Part shown: one piece after another, positions 51,950 to 60,884 of the stretch
How positions within the stretch are numbered: the first letter of the stretch is position 1
Layout: each line of letters starts with the position of its first letter
NCBI GenBank assembly: GCA_964531675.1
Contig: CAZHFW010000008.1
Span: 54,330-118,329 of the forward strand
Length of the DNA stretch: 64,000 bases
Direction of reading: 5' to 3'
Origin: CAZHFW01 sp964531675
Lineage (GTDB): Bacteria; Planctomycetota; Phycisphaerae; Phycisphaerales; UBA1924
Made by a program: the position numbers and the translations under genes
Notes under the pieces: model-generated
Told to the model about the DNA's origin: nothing
The model's input: only the letters and a program-made list of their open reading frames with translations
The model's database searches: none

Positions 51950-52684
51950 TCAGCGGTCGGGTTTGGCCTGAGCTTCAGGCTTGGGAGGAATCACCAGCTC
52001 CTGACCGACCTTGAGCGCGTTCTTGCTTGCCATGCGATCCCGGTTCGCCTGGAAGATCAGATCCGCGTACTTCGACTCGCCGTAGAACCGCTGGGAGATG
52101 TCCGACAGCGTGTCCCCGCTCTCGACCTTGTAGGTTTTGGTGCCCTCGGCCTTGGCGGGCGCCGCGACCTCCACGGGCTTCCCGGAGATGTTCTCCGGGT
52201 CGCGCGGAATCCGGATCACCCGACCAGGCTTGAGCCTCGACGGATCCACGAACGGATTGGCCCGCGCGATGATCCCCGCTTTGGTCGCCGAGCCGAGCTG
52301 CTTCCGCGCGATCTTCTCGAACGTATCGCCCGCCTGAATCGTGTACTCCACGAACTCCGGCGCCACGACCGCGCGGACAGATCCCGCCTTTCCCACCGGC
52401 CCAGGCTCGGTTCCCGATGCCCGAGTCGTGTTCTGATCCGTCTTCACGCCTCCCGCGGGGCTCGCATCCGCGGGCCTGACCCCGGAACGCTCACCGCCCG
52501 CACCCGAACCGGCCGGTGAGGTCGGATCCGTCGGCGTCAGGATCTCCGCCTCACCCTGCACCGGCTGGAACCGGATCGGGGGCTCGGAGGGCTCCCACCA
52601 CCAATAGACCACGATCCACAGCACGACGAGCAAGGCAAAGCCGCCAGCGAGTCTTCCGGAGTTCTCCATGGACGCACCGGGCAT
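51950..52684 (-). CDS. Membrane-anchored protein with two LysM domains
   Basis: 244 aa from ATG 52684 (GGAG 6 nt upstream; the next ATG at 52669 has none). One N-terminal transmembrane helix (GGFALLVVLWIVVYWW) is followed by a Pro/Gly/Thr-rich linker and two LysM repeats. The first begins VEYTIQAGDTFEKIARKQLG (about 112-160), the second KTYKVESGDTLSDISQRFYG (about 182-234). LysM binds GlcNAc-containing peptidoglycan, so it probably ties the inner membrane to the wall. It lies 12 nt after secDF. Confidence 0.9.
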   Translation of the reverse strand: MPGASMENSGRLAGGFALLVVLWIVVYWWWEPSEPPIRFQPVQGEAEILTPTDPTSPAGSGAGGERSGVRPADASPAGGVKTDQNTTRASGTEPGPVGKAGSVRAVVAPEFVEYTIQAGDTFEKIARKQLGSATKAGIIARANPFVDPSRLKPGRVIRIPRDPENISGKPVEVAAPAKAEGTKTYKVESGDTLSDISQRFYGESKYADLIFQANRDRMASKNALKVGQELVIPPKPEAQAKPDR

Positions 52685-52696
52685 GCCTCACTCCGT

Positions 52697-55600
52697 TCAG
52701 GGCGTCGCGGGCGCAGGCGCCTGAGCCTTGGCCGACCCCGGGACCTCATGCTTTCTGGACCACACGATCGGCGCCGCCACGGCCACCGACGAGTAGGTCC
52801 CCACGAGCATGCCCGTGAGCAGCGCGAACGAGAACGCACGCACACCCTCTCCGCCGAAGATGTACAGGATCAAGCACGACACCAGCGTCGTGCCGCCCGT
52901 GATCAACGTACGGCTCAGCGTCTCGTTGATCGCCAGGTTGATCATCTCGTACGTCGCGTCCAGCGACTTGCCTCGGTTCTCACGGATGCGGTCCATGATG
53001 ATGATCGTGTCGTTCAGGGAGTAACCCGCGATCGACAGCAGGGCCGCGACCATGTTCAGGTCCACCTTGAACGGCATCAGGCCCAGCGACCTCGCGATCG
53101 GCTCCAGCGCCTGATGCTCGAACATCATCTCCGTGAGCGCGACCAAGCCAAGCACCGTCAACACGTCGTGCAGCAGCGCCACCACCGCCGCGATCGAGTA
53201 CCGGGCGCCCTTGAATCGGATCCAGATGTAGACGCCGATGAGCAGGAAGCTCAGGAGCATCGCCACGATGGCCTGCGCGCGGAAGGTCTCCGCGATCGCC
53301 GCGCTGAAGCTCTGCACGCTCGCCGGAAGGGTCGCCTTGGTCAGCGCCTCGGACACGAGCTTCCACTCGCGCGACGCGACTTCGCTCTCCCACCGGGGCT
53401 CGTTCTCGAAGAAGCTCAGCCCCGCGTCGTGGATCAGGATGACCGCGGTCTTCACCGCCTTCTCATCACCGTCCAGGATCTTGATGTCCCGCTGACGGCT
53501 CAGCGTGTCGGAGAACTCGGGCGAGGCCCGCTCGGTCTCCAATCGTTCGCGAAGCGCCGCGAGCGTCGGCTCGGGCTTGAGGTTCGCAAGCTCAATCACC
53601 ACGCCGCCCAGGAAAGGCGTCACGTCGTCGCGCACGTCCGGGCGATCGATGTTCTGCCCGAGGGCCTTGGAGGAAATCCGGAACACCGGGCCATCGCGGA
53701 AGTCCTTGGCCTCCCCCGCCTTGAACGCCAGCGCGGGCTTGCTTGCCAGGTGGTCGTCCAGCGCCCGCACGATCGTTTCGACGATCGGCTTCTGATCCGT
53801 CGCGACCGTCTTGATGACGAACTGCGAGCTCGTGACGCCGTCGGACTGCGGATTGAGCGGATACACGTCCGCGGAGGAAAGCAGCGCCAGATCGGAATCG
53901 GGGGCCACGTTCGCCACCGCGCTCTTGACGCGCTTCTCGACCTCTTCGCGAGGCAGCGTCATGGGCTTCCCGTCGGGCCCGTCCTTGAACGTGAGCGTCA
54001 CCTGCGTGCCGCCACGGAACTCGTTGTCGAGCATCGACGACCCGCGCATGAACACCGCGAACAGGCCGAGGGTGACATACAGAGCCGAGATCCCGAAGAA
54101 CACGTAGCGGTACCGCAGCCAGCGGAACTTGGGCGTCAGCGCCGCCTGGAGGGCGGGGATCGCCATCGGCAGCATCGACGTCTTCTTCCAGCCGCCGTAG
54201 TACACCGCGATCTCGAAGACCGCACGGCTGATGATCAGGGCCGAGATCAGCGTCGCGATCACGCCGATCGACATGGTCACCGCAAAGCCCTTGATCTCCT
54301 GGGTGCCGGTGTACGCCAGAACCACGCACACGATCAGGTTGGTGATGTTGCCGTCCAGGATCGAGCTGAAGGCCTTGGAATAGCCGAGCCTCACCGCGGT
54401 CTTCATGTCGTGGCCGCGCCGGAACTCTTCACGCATGCGCTCGTAGATGAGCACGTTCGAGTCGACCGCCATGCCGAAGGTCAGGATCACGCCCGCGATG
54501 CCCGGCATCGTGAAGGCCGCCTTGTTGGCCGCCATCGCGCCCAGGATGATCAGGGAGTTGCACAGCAGCGCAAACACCGCGATCGCGCCACAGGTGAAGT
54601 AGTAAAAGATCATGAACGCCGAGACAACGGCCAGCGCCAGGACGCCCGCGTGGATGCCCTTGTCCAGGTTGTCAGCGCCGAGCTCCGGGCCCAGGGCGCT
54701 GGTGCTGATCGGTTCGGGCGAGAGCTTCGCCTGGAGCGAACCCGCCGAGAGCACGCGCACGATGTACTGACGCTCCTCCGCGGAGAAGTCGCCCGTGATC
54801 TGGCCGCTCTTGCTGATGGCGCTCTGCAGGGTCGGCGCCGTGTAGATCTCGTCGTCAAGCAGCACCGCCATGTGCTCCTTGACGTGGTTCTTGGTCAGGT
54901 TGCCAAGGCGGTTGGCGCCCCGGACGTCCATGCGGAACGTGATCGAGGGACGACCCAGTTCGTCGGTGCCTTCGCCCGCCGACTCCACGCCCCACTCGCC
55001 GTCCTGCTGCGTCAGACGCGCTGTCCGCGTGTCATAGCACAGGATGTAGAACTCGTTGTTGAACTCCTCGCCCACATACTCCCGGCTCTGGAAGAACGCC
55101 GCGGGGGAGGCCTGGAGGAACTTGAACTCCTGGACCGAGTTGTACCAGTTGTCGATCCGGTTGACCTTGAACCAGCGCACGTCCGTCGAGCGGACGTTCT
55201 GCGGGCCGCGCTCGCGCAGCTCCTGCCTCAGCCGCGCCTCGTCCGGGTGCTGCCCCGGGGTCACCGTGATGCGGAAGCTCAGCACGCCCGCGTTCTTAAT
55301 CAGCCGCTGCAGATCCGCCGGATCGTCGAGCGAACGGCTCGAGGCCCGGAAGTCCGCGTAGAGCTGCTCGATGTGGTCAAGCTCGTCCTTGAACTCCGGA
55401 TGCTTGGCCCGAAGCTCGGTCATCCCCTGCTCGCGCGGGCTGGGGACCGCCACCTTCACGCCCGGGGTATCCCGGTCGTCCAGCGAGCGGGCCTGATTGG
55501 AAAGCTCGAGCACCCGGCGCACTTCAGCGCCCGTGATCGCCGAGGCGAGGACCTTGGAGCGGGCCTCATCGAACTTGATGTCCGAGTCCGCCGCCGCCGC

Positions 55601-56224
55601 GACCAGAGCATCGAGCTCGGCCTGGGGCTTCTTCTCCTTGACCGCGTCCTCGTAGGCCTTGCGCTTGGCGCTGGAGTCATCAAACGCCGCCGCAGCAGCC
55701 GAGATCAGCTCGCGCCGCCCGGCGTTGCCCGCCGCCAGCTCTTCGAGCTTGGTCTTGCGCTCCTCGGGAGACAGGCGCATGAACTGGTCGAGCTGGTTGG
55801 TGTTCAGCGCCGACTTGGAGAGCTGGTTCAGGGCCTCCTCGAACGCCGCCTTCTTGGCCTTGACCTCCGAGTTGGGCAAAGGCATCGTGATCTCGATGCG
55901 ATCGCGGCCCTGCTGCACCATCGAGATTTCCGACACGCCCTGCGGGTCGACGCGCTTCTTCAGCACGTCGATCGTGCGGCCGATGACCGCCTTGGCGTCC
56001 TCGCCCGGCCCCACCTGGACCGTGTAGACCAGGCTCACGCCGCCCGAGAGGTCCTTTCCAAGGCGCAGCGAGCGCTTGGGCGGATAGACCACGAAGGCCG
56101 AGAAGGCCAGGAGGATCATGGTCACCAGCGACATCCATCGGATGCGCTTCACAGTCGAAGTCGTCTGCAGCACTTGGATTTTCCTGACCAGCCCGGCGCT
56201 CGACGCCGGACGGAACGAACTCAT
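52697..56224 (-). CDS. secDF: Protein translocase SecDF (one-chain fusion) with an extra helical insert
   Basis: 1175 aa, SecD (about 1-750) fused to SecF (about 770-1175), twelve membrane spans. SecD features: LGKDLSGGVSLVY, LKKRVDPQGVSEI, FGMAVDSNVLIYERMREEFR. SecF features: EFRGGTQVTLTF, SIAGYSLNDTIIIMDRIREN. A charged helical block of about 190 residues (117-305) interrupts the first periplasmic domain before NAGVLSFRITVTPG. SecDF uses the proton gradient to pull exported proteins through SecYEG. It follows yajC after 36 nt in the classical tgt-yajC-secDF order. Confidence 0.96.
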   Translation of the reverse strand: MSSFRPASSAGLVRKIQVLQTTSTVKRIRWMSLVTMILLAFSAFVVYPPKRSLRLGKDLSGGVSLVYTVQVGPGEDAKAVIGRTIDVLKKRVDPQGVSEISMVQQGRDRIEITMPLPNSEVKAKKAAFEEALNQLSKSALNTNQLDQFMRLSPEERKTKLEELAAGNAGRRELISAAAAAFDDSSAKRKAYEDAVKEKKPQAELDALVAAAADSDIKFDEARSKVLASAITGAEVRRVLELSNQARSLDDRDTPGVKVAVPSPREQGMTELRAKHPEFKDELDHIEQLYADFRASSRSLDDPADLQRLIKNAGVLSFRITVTPGQHPDEARLRQELRERGPQNVRSTDVRWFKVNRIDNWYNSVQEFKFLQASPAAFFQSREYVGEEFNNEFYILCYDTRTARLTQQDGEWGVESAGEGTDELGRPSITFRMDVRGANRLGNLTKNHVKEHMAVLLDDEIYTAPTLQSAISKSGQITGDFSAEERQYIVRVLSAGSLQAKLSPEPISTSALGPELGADNLDKGIHAGVLALAVVSAFMIFYYFTCGAIAVFALLCNSLIILGAMAANKAAFTMPGIAGVILTFGMAVDSNVLIYERMREEFRRGHDMKTAVRLGYSKAFSSILDGNITNLIVCVVLAYTGTQEIKGFAVTMSIGVIATLISALIISRAVFEIAVYYGGWKKTSMLPMAIPALQAALTPKFRWLRYRYVFFGISALYVTLGLFAVFMRGSSMLDNEFRGGTQVTLTFKDGPDGKPMTLPREEVEKRVKSAVANVAPDSDLALLSSADVYPLNPQSDGVTSSQFVIKTVATDQKPIVETIVRALDDHLASKPALAFKAGEAKDFRDGPVFRISSKALGQNIDRPDVRDDVTPFLGGVVIELANLKPEPTLAALRERLETERASPEFSDTLSRQRDIKILDGDEKAVKTAVILIHDAGLSFFENEPRWESEVASREWKLVSEALTKATLPASVQSFSAAIAETFRAQAIVAMLLSFLLIGVYIWIRFKGARYSIAAVVALLHDVLTVLGLVALTEMMFEHQALEPIARSLGLMPFKVDLNMVAALLSIAGYSLNDTIIIMDRIRENRGKSLDATYEMINLAINETLSRTLITGGTTLVSCLILYIFGGEGVRAFSFALLTGMLVGTYSSVAVAAPIVWSRKHEVPGSAKAQAPAPATP

Positions 56225-56260
56225 GAACAGTTGATCACGGACCGTGGAGCATCAGCCCGT

Positions 56261-56737
56261 TCAGGCCGCGCCCACCGCTGCGGGCTTCTCGGCCGGCGTC
56301 GAAGAAGGCTTGAGCACCTGCGCGATCGCCGTGCGGAGGATGCGGATGCGCCCCTCCTCGACCCGGAGCACCGCCTCGTCATCCGAGAGCTCCACGATCG
56401 TCCCGACGATCCCACCGTTGGTCAGAACCTTGTCCTGCTTCTTGAGCGAAGACATCAGCTCCTGACGACGCTTCTTCTCCTTGCGACCCATCAGCGGCGT
56501 CATGATCGCAAAGATCGCGATCATCACCAGGAAGGGCCAGAGCATCTCCGCGCCGCTCGGCGCCGGGCGCGCGCCCGTCGCGGGCGCCGCTGTCCCGGTC
56601 GAGGTCGGCGTCGCCGACGTCCCGCCGCTCACCGGCACACCCACCGGCACCGGCTCCGAAGCCTTCGCCGCCGGGGCCGCTTCCTGCGCCAGCATGATGG
56701 TCCAGTTGCTGAACGTCGTGTCCGTCTGCTGCGTCAT
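56261..56737 (-). CDS. yajC: Preprotein translocase subunit YajC
   Basis: 158 aa from ATG 56737 (AGAGAGGA about 10 nt upstream); an in-frame start at 56773 adds 12 residues. YajC is usually about 110 aa; here an N-terminal Ala/Pro/Thr-rich stretch (about 15-60) precedes the membrane helix MLWPFLVMIAIFAIMTP. The conserved cytoplasmic part is RKEKKRRQELMSSLKKQDKV, then TNGGIVGTIVEL. YajC binds SecDF in the inner membrane. It lies between tgt and secDF. Confidence 0.93.
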   Translation of the reverse strand: MTQQTDTTFSNWTIMLAQEAAPAAKASEPVPVGVPVSGGTSATPTSTGTAAPATGARPAPSGAEMLWPFLVMIAIFAIMTPLMGRKEKKRRQELMSSLKKQDKVLTNGGIVGTIVELSDDEAVLRVEEGRIRILRTAIAQVLKPSSTPAEKPAAVGAA

Positions 56738-56836
56738 CCGATCGCGATCCTCTCTCGGGATGGACATAGCCATCCCGCGACATGCGGGGTCTCGTGCGGC
56801 AAAGCCACAACCCGCCAGCTCGAAGCCCGACCCCTG

Positions 56837-58117
56837 TCAGGCCCCTTCCGGCAGAACCCCCAAGGGTAGACCCGCTTTGGCTACCGGCCAGCGCCCGACC
56901 AGCCCGATCCAGTCATCTTCCCGGATCGAGGCCCGAACATCGGCCATGAACTTCTGGAAATGGCGCAAGTTGTGCAGGGTCACCAGAATCGGGCCCAGCA
57001 TCTCGCCCGCCATGAACAGGTGCCGGAGATAGCTCCGACTGAACCCCCGCCGCCCATCCCCCCAGGGTCCCGGGGCCCCCTCCATCGAGCAGGCCGGGCA
57101 ATCGCACCCGGGCTCGATCGGGGCCGGGTCCTCCGCGTACTTGGCGTTCCGGAGGCGGATCTGGCCCGTCCGGGTGAACGCATTGGCGTTCCGCCCATTC
57201 CGCGTCGGCAGCACGCAATCAAACATGTCCACGCCCGCCAGCACCGCCGCCAGCAGGTCCCGCTCATATCCCACACCCATCAGGTACCGGGGCTTGAGAT
57301 CGGGAAGGAGCGGCGCGGTGTGCCGCACCACCCTGGCGATGTCGTCCGAGGACTCACCCACCGCGACGCCGCCGATCGCGTACCCCGGCAGCTCGATATT
57401 GCAGATCCGCTCCGCGGACCACGAGCGGCGTTCCAGGTCAGTCCCACCCTGCACAATCCCGAAGAGCGACTGCTCGCTCGGCCTGCTGTGGGCCGCCTTG
57501 CACCGCTCGAGCCAGCGCACGGTGCGCTCGTTGGCGATCTCGAGCCTCTTCTGATGGTCGTATCCCCGACGTCCAGCGTCGCGCGCGATCGCCTTGCGAA
57601 GCCTCGGGTCAACGCTGGCGCCTTCGGGAGTCTCGTCGGCCTTCTCGGGCGAATCCGCAGCAGGCGGGCAATCGTCAAACGCCATCATGATGTCCGAACC
57701 CAGCAGGTTCTGGACGCGGATCGCCTCTTCGGGCGTCAGGCGGATCATCGAGCCGTCCACCACCGACTTGAACGTCACGCCATCGTCATCGACCTTGTTC
57801 AGATCCGCGAGGGAGTACGCCTGATACCCGCCCGAATCGGTCAGGATCGGGCCGTTCCAGTTCATGAAGCGCTGCACCCCGCCCATCTTGGCGACCAGTT
57901 CCGGCCCGGGCCTGAGCAGCAGGTGATACGTGTTGTTGAGGAGAATCTGGGCCCCGGTCGACGCGACGTGCGCGGGGAGGATCCCCTTGACCGACCCTCG
58001 CGTCCCCACCGGCATGAACGCCGGCGTGTCGAACGATCCGTGCAAGGTTGTGACGCGTCCGAGCCTGGCCTTGAACCTGGCGGATCTGGCGCTGATCTCG
58101 AATCGAAGGGCCCCCAT
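56837..58117 (-). CDS. tgt: Queuine tRNA-ribosyltransferase (bacterial Tgt)
   Basis: 426 aa, slightly long because of an insert around 155-190 (DSPEKADETPEGASVDPR). The active-site pieces are TDSGGYQAYS (usually TDSGGFQ), MAFDDCPP (usually DEC), GGVAVGES and the catalytic Asp in DMFDCVLPTRNGRNA. Zinc ligands come from CDCPAC and a later His. It swaps guanine-34 for preQ1 in tRNAs with GUN anticodons. It starts 4 nt after the rhomboid stop and precedes yajC. Queuosine genes are not clustered with it; only QueD- and QueC-like genes are in the window. Confidence 0.95.
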   Translation of the reverse strand: MGALRFEISARSARFKARLGRVTTLHGSFDTPAFMPVGTRGSVKGILPAHVASTGAQILLNNTYHLLLRPGPELVAKMGGVQRFMNWNGPILTDSGGYQAYSLADLNKVDDDGVTFKSVVDGSMIRLTPEEAIRVQNLLGSDIMMAFDDCPPAADSPEKADETPEGASVDPRLRKAIARDAGRRGYDHQKRLEIANERTVRWLERCKAAHSRPSEQSLFGIVQGGTDLERRSWSAERICNIELPGYAIGGVAVGESSDDIARVVRHTAPLLPDLKPRYLMGVGYERDLLAAVLAGVDMFDCVLPTRNGRNANAFTRTGQIRLRNAKYAEDPAPIEPGCDCPACSMEGAPGPWGDGRRGFSRSYLRHLFMAGEMLGPILVTLHNLRHFQKFMADVRASIREDDWIGLVGRWPVAKAGLPLGVLPEGA

Positions 58118-58121
58118 GCGG

Positions 58122-59009
58122 TCAGCCGGCCTTCTGCTGGCGCTGGGTCGCGTCCGCGAGCGTGCGCTTCTCGCGGTCGGTCAGACTCTGGATCCCCTGC
58201 GCCGAAACCTTGGCCAGGATCCGATCGATCTCCGCCTGCTGGCGGTCCGGGCCGGGCTTCCGGCCGGCGCTCTTGCGCTTGGAATCGCGAGAATCGCCGA
58301 GCACGTCAAAGAAGTCGCGGAGCAGGTGCGAGTTGCGCACAAAGAAGTAGCCCGCGATCGCGCCGCCCAGGTGGGCCGCATCGCCGCCGGCGTTGGCCCC
58401 CTGGATGACCAGGTTCAGCACCGCCATGCCGACGTACACGTACGCGAGCGTCTTGAGCGGAATCGAAACCGGCGGGAAGAGCAGCTGCATCATCGCCCGC
58501 GGCGCGACGAACGCCGCCGCCATGATCACGCCGAACACGCCCGCTGACGCGCCGATGAGCGGCGCGCTGGTGCTGTTCGAGATGAGCAGCGGCAGATTCG
58601 GATAGCCCGCGCCCGCCGCCACCACGCCCAGCAGGTTCAGCAGGAGGTACGACACCGCGCCGAACACGCCGCAGACGAGGTAGAACGCCGCGTACCGCTT
58701 GAAGCCGAGGTACTCCTCCACCATCTTCCCGAAGACGTAGAGGCCGAACATGTTGAACGCGACGTGCATCACGTCGGCGTGCAGAAACTGGAACGTCAGG
58801 ACGCGCCAGAACTCCAGGCCGCGGACCAGCATGTACGTGGAGAAATACCCGTACGACTGGAGGATCAGGTCGGGCTTGCCCTGAGAGATGATGCGGTCGA
58901 TCACGAAGATCGCGATGTTCGCGATGATGAGCATCGTGTTGAAGCTCATGCCCGCGCCGCCCCGCGCGCGGTCCCCTTCGCCGTAGTAGCCTCGTTCTGC
59001 CAGTCCCAT
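58122..59009 (-). CDS. Rhomboid-family intramembrane serine protease with a helical C-terminal tail
   Basis: 295 aa from ATG 59009 (AAGGG 8 nt upstream). Six spans lie at about 24-225. The catalytic dyad is Ser155 in LIGASAGVFG and His213 in GDAAHLGGAIAG; the oxyanion motif HVAFNMFGLYVFG has His82 and Asn86. After a basic linker, residues 258-291 form a conserved tail (IDRILAKVSAQGIQSLTDRE) of the kind found on other bacterial rhomboids. The same tail ends the next protein upstream. Substrates unknown; 4 nt from tgt. Confidence 0.93.
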   Translation of the reverse strand: MGLAERGYYGEGDRARGGAGMSFNTMLIIANIAIFVIDRIISQGKPDLILQSYGYFSTYMLVRGLEFWRVLTFQFLHADVMHVAFNMFGLYVFGKMVEEYLGFKRYAAFYLVCGVFGAVSYLLLNLLGVVAAGAGYPNLPLLISNSTSAPLIGASAGVFGVIMAAAFVAPRAMMQLLFPPVSIPLKTLAYVYVGMAVLNLVIQGANAGGDAAHLGGAIAGYFFVRNSHLLRDFFDVLGDSRDSKRKSAGRKPGPDRQQAEIDRILAKVSAQGIQSLTDREKRTLADATQRQQKAG

Positions 59010-59102
59010 CGTGGGCCCTTGCTCCATCCGTGGATCATGCCCGGGCGCACCGGCCCGAGCGTGGAAAGCTCATCGGCCTTTGAAGGCCGATCGCTTCGGA
59101 TG

Positions 59103-60215
59103 TTATGGGGCCTGACGCCGGCGGCGCGTCGCTTCCTCCAGAACCGCCTTCTCGTCGGCCGTCAGACTCGCCATGCCCTGGCGCGAGATCTTCTCCAGCA
59201 CGGCATCCAGCGCCTTGGCCTCGGCGTCCTGGGCCGGAGCCGGCGTCGCATCGGGCTGGGGCTTCCGGGACGAAGCGTTGCGCGGACGGTCGGAAGTACT
59301 CATCGGGGACTCCTCGGTGAAGGCATCCGAAGACCGCCAGGGCTCGTCCTCCGCGTCCTGGTCAGCGTGAGACGCGCGCTCCGCGCCGTCGAGGCCCAAC
59401 AGACGGGAACGCGAAGTCTGCACCCAGCAGACCAGCGCCCCCACCAGGGCGGTTGCAGCCAGCTTCCCGCTCCCCACCGCCACCGCAGCGACGAGCGTGG
59501 CGCCCGCGACGTACAAGCCGCCTCGGGCAACCTTCAGAACCGCCTGCTCGCGGTCCTGCTTGTTCGACAAAAGCACCACCGCCGCCCGGGCCGCGTCCAT
59601 CGGCAGCATCGGCAGCAGGTTCGCGCCCAGAATCGCGAGGTTCATCGCGTAGAGCCACCACGCCACCGCCAGCGCGGGCGTTGCAAGTCCACCAACGACC
59701 GCGGGCAAATCCGTCGGATTGAAGAGCAGATCCGCCCGCGAGCCGCCCGCCCCCACCACCAGCGCGACCGTGATCGGCACCAGAAGCAGGTTGAAGAACG
59801 ACCCCGCCAAGGCGTGCCAGAGCGGCCGCGCAGGCGACTCCTCCACCCCGGGCAGATTCATGCACCCGAAATCCCAGAGCACCGCCACGGTGTTGCCGGC
59901 CCCGTCGGGACCCGCCACCAGATGCCGGAAGTGCTCGCGAAGCAGGACCAGCGCGATCCCCCAGCCGATCGCGGTCAGCTCATGCACCGGCCCGACCTTG
60001 TTGAGGGGCACCGTCAGGATCGCGCCCAGCACGAGCCCCACGATCCACACCCAGTGGGCCCGGACCTCGAGCCGCCCGATCCGATAAAGCGGAACGGACC
60101 ACATGGTGGGGTCTTCGCCCCCCGCCAGAAAGCGAGGCAGGCGCGGCCCACCGCTGTCGTTCCCCCAGCTGGGTTCACGCCACTCCGGATCGTGATGGTG
60201 CTCGGTCCGCATCAT
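59103..60215 (-). CDS. M50 (site-2 protease)-like membrane protein with a broken zinc motif
   Basis: 370 aa. Five or six spans and the M50 layout are visible: an HExxH-like position, LAGSFFNLLL, then the NxxPxxPxD motif as NLLPMLPMDAAR (199-210). At the zinc site the sequence is LLREHFRHLV (91-100), so HExxH is not intact, though Glu94 and His95/His98 are nearby. It is probably a non-catalytic relative or has altered metal binding. The C-terminal 40 residues (LDAVLEKISRQGMASLTADE) match the tail of the neighbouring rhomboid. It lies 31 nt after the Nudix gene. Confidence 0.75.
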   Translation of the reverse strand: MMRTEHHHDPEWREPSWGNDSGGPRLPRFLAGGEDPTMWSVPLYRIGRLEVRAHWVWIVGLVLGAILTVPLNKVGPVHELTAIGWGIALVLLREHFRHLVAGPDGAGNTVAVLWDFGCMNLPGVEESPARPLWHALAGSFFNLLLVPITVALVVGAGGSRADLLFNPTDLPAVVGGLATPALAVAWWLYAMNLAILGANLLPMLPMDAARAAVVLLSNKQDREQAVLKVARGGLYVAGATLVAAVAVGSGKLAATALVGALVCWVQTSRSRLLGLDGAERASHADQDAEDEPWRSSDAFTEESPMSTSDRPRNASSRKPQPDATPAPAQDAEAKALDAVLEKISRQGMASLTADEKAVLEEATRRRRQAP

Positions 60216-60246
60216 GCCCGACTGAAAGCCCCCTGATAAAGGGCCT

Positions 60247-60864
60247 TCAGGGACGCAGGTAACCGCGCCGGATGGCCCAGAAAATGCTCAAAACGGACTT
60301 CCCATCGACCAGATCACCCCGGTCAATGAGCGTCAGGACCTCCTGAATGCCCAGGGGACACACTGTGATGCTCTCGTCGGCCTCAAGCCGCTGGCCAACG
60401 TGGGTCAATCCCCGGGCCGCGTAGGCGTACATCAACTCATCCGTGAGGCCCGGCGTTGTGTAAAACCGGCCGATGGGCTCCAGGGTTGCAGCTTCGTACC
60501 CCGTCTCCTCAACCAGCTCCCGCATGGCGCAGTGGGCGGGCTCTTCGCCCTTCTCGAGCGTCCCTGCAGGAAGCTCAAGAAGCTCCTTCTCCAGCGCCAC
60601 CCGCACGTTCCGGATCAGCACCAGACGCGGAGGCTTGCCCGCTTCTTCCAGGATCGGCAGAGTGACCACCGCCCCGGGGTGACGCACGACCTGACGCTCA
60701 AGTGTCTTGCCCCCAGGGGCTTGCAGGGTGACCTGCTCAAAATCGAACTTCGCACCCCGGAACAGCGGCTTGCGTGCCGCGTTCCACCCCGGGCTGGCCG
60801 GTCCCGAACTGGAGGCGTGCGGGGAACCGCCCTGGGGCTGACTAGAGTGTGGTTGAGCTCTCAC
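60247..60864 (-). CDS. NUDIX hydrolase (ADP-ribose pyrophosphatase type)
   Basis: 205 aa if started at GTG 60864; the frame stays open to 60915, which would overlap the divergent ABC gene. The Nudix box is complete: GTLEKGEEPAHCAMRELVEE then TGYEA (GX5EX7REUXEEXGU). The N-terminal QVVRHPGAVVTLPILEEAGK and the ADP-ribose-type PGLTDELMYAY support the NudF-like subfamily. It cleaves ADP-ribose or a related nucleoside diphosphate. First gene of the long minus-strand run. The start is uncertain because no ribosome site is clear. Confidence 0.88.
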   Translation of the reverse strand: MRAQPHSSQPQGGSPHASSSGPASPGWNAARKPLFRGAKFDFEQVTLQAPGGKTLERQVVRHPGAVVTLPILEEAGKPPRLVLIRNVRVALEKELLELPAGTLEKGEEPAHCAMRELVEETGYEAATLEPIGRFYTTPGLTDELMYAYAARGLTHVGQRLEADESITVCPLGIQEVLTLIDRGDLVDGKSVLSIFWAIRRGYLRP

Positions 60865-60884
60865 GCAGGAAGCGTAACCCGAGC

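Noticed and set aside
52748..56869. A plus-strand open frame of 1373 codons opposite secDF and yajC
   Set aside because: It is antisense to clear secDF and yajC genes. Its translation is His/Arg/Asp/Glu-rich without domains, as expected from the complement of GC-rich codons.
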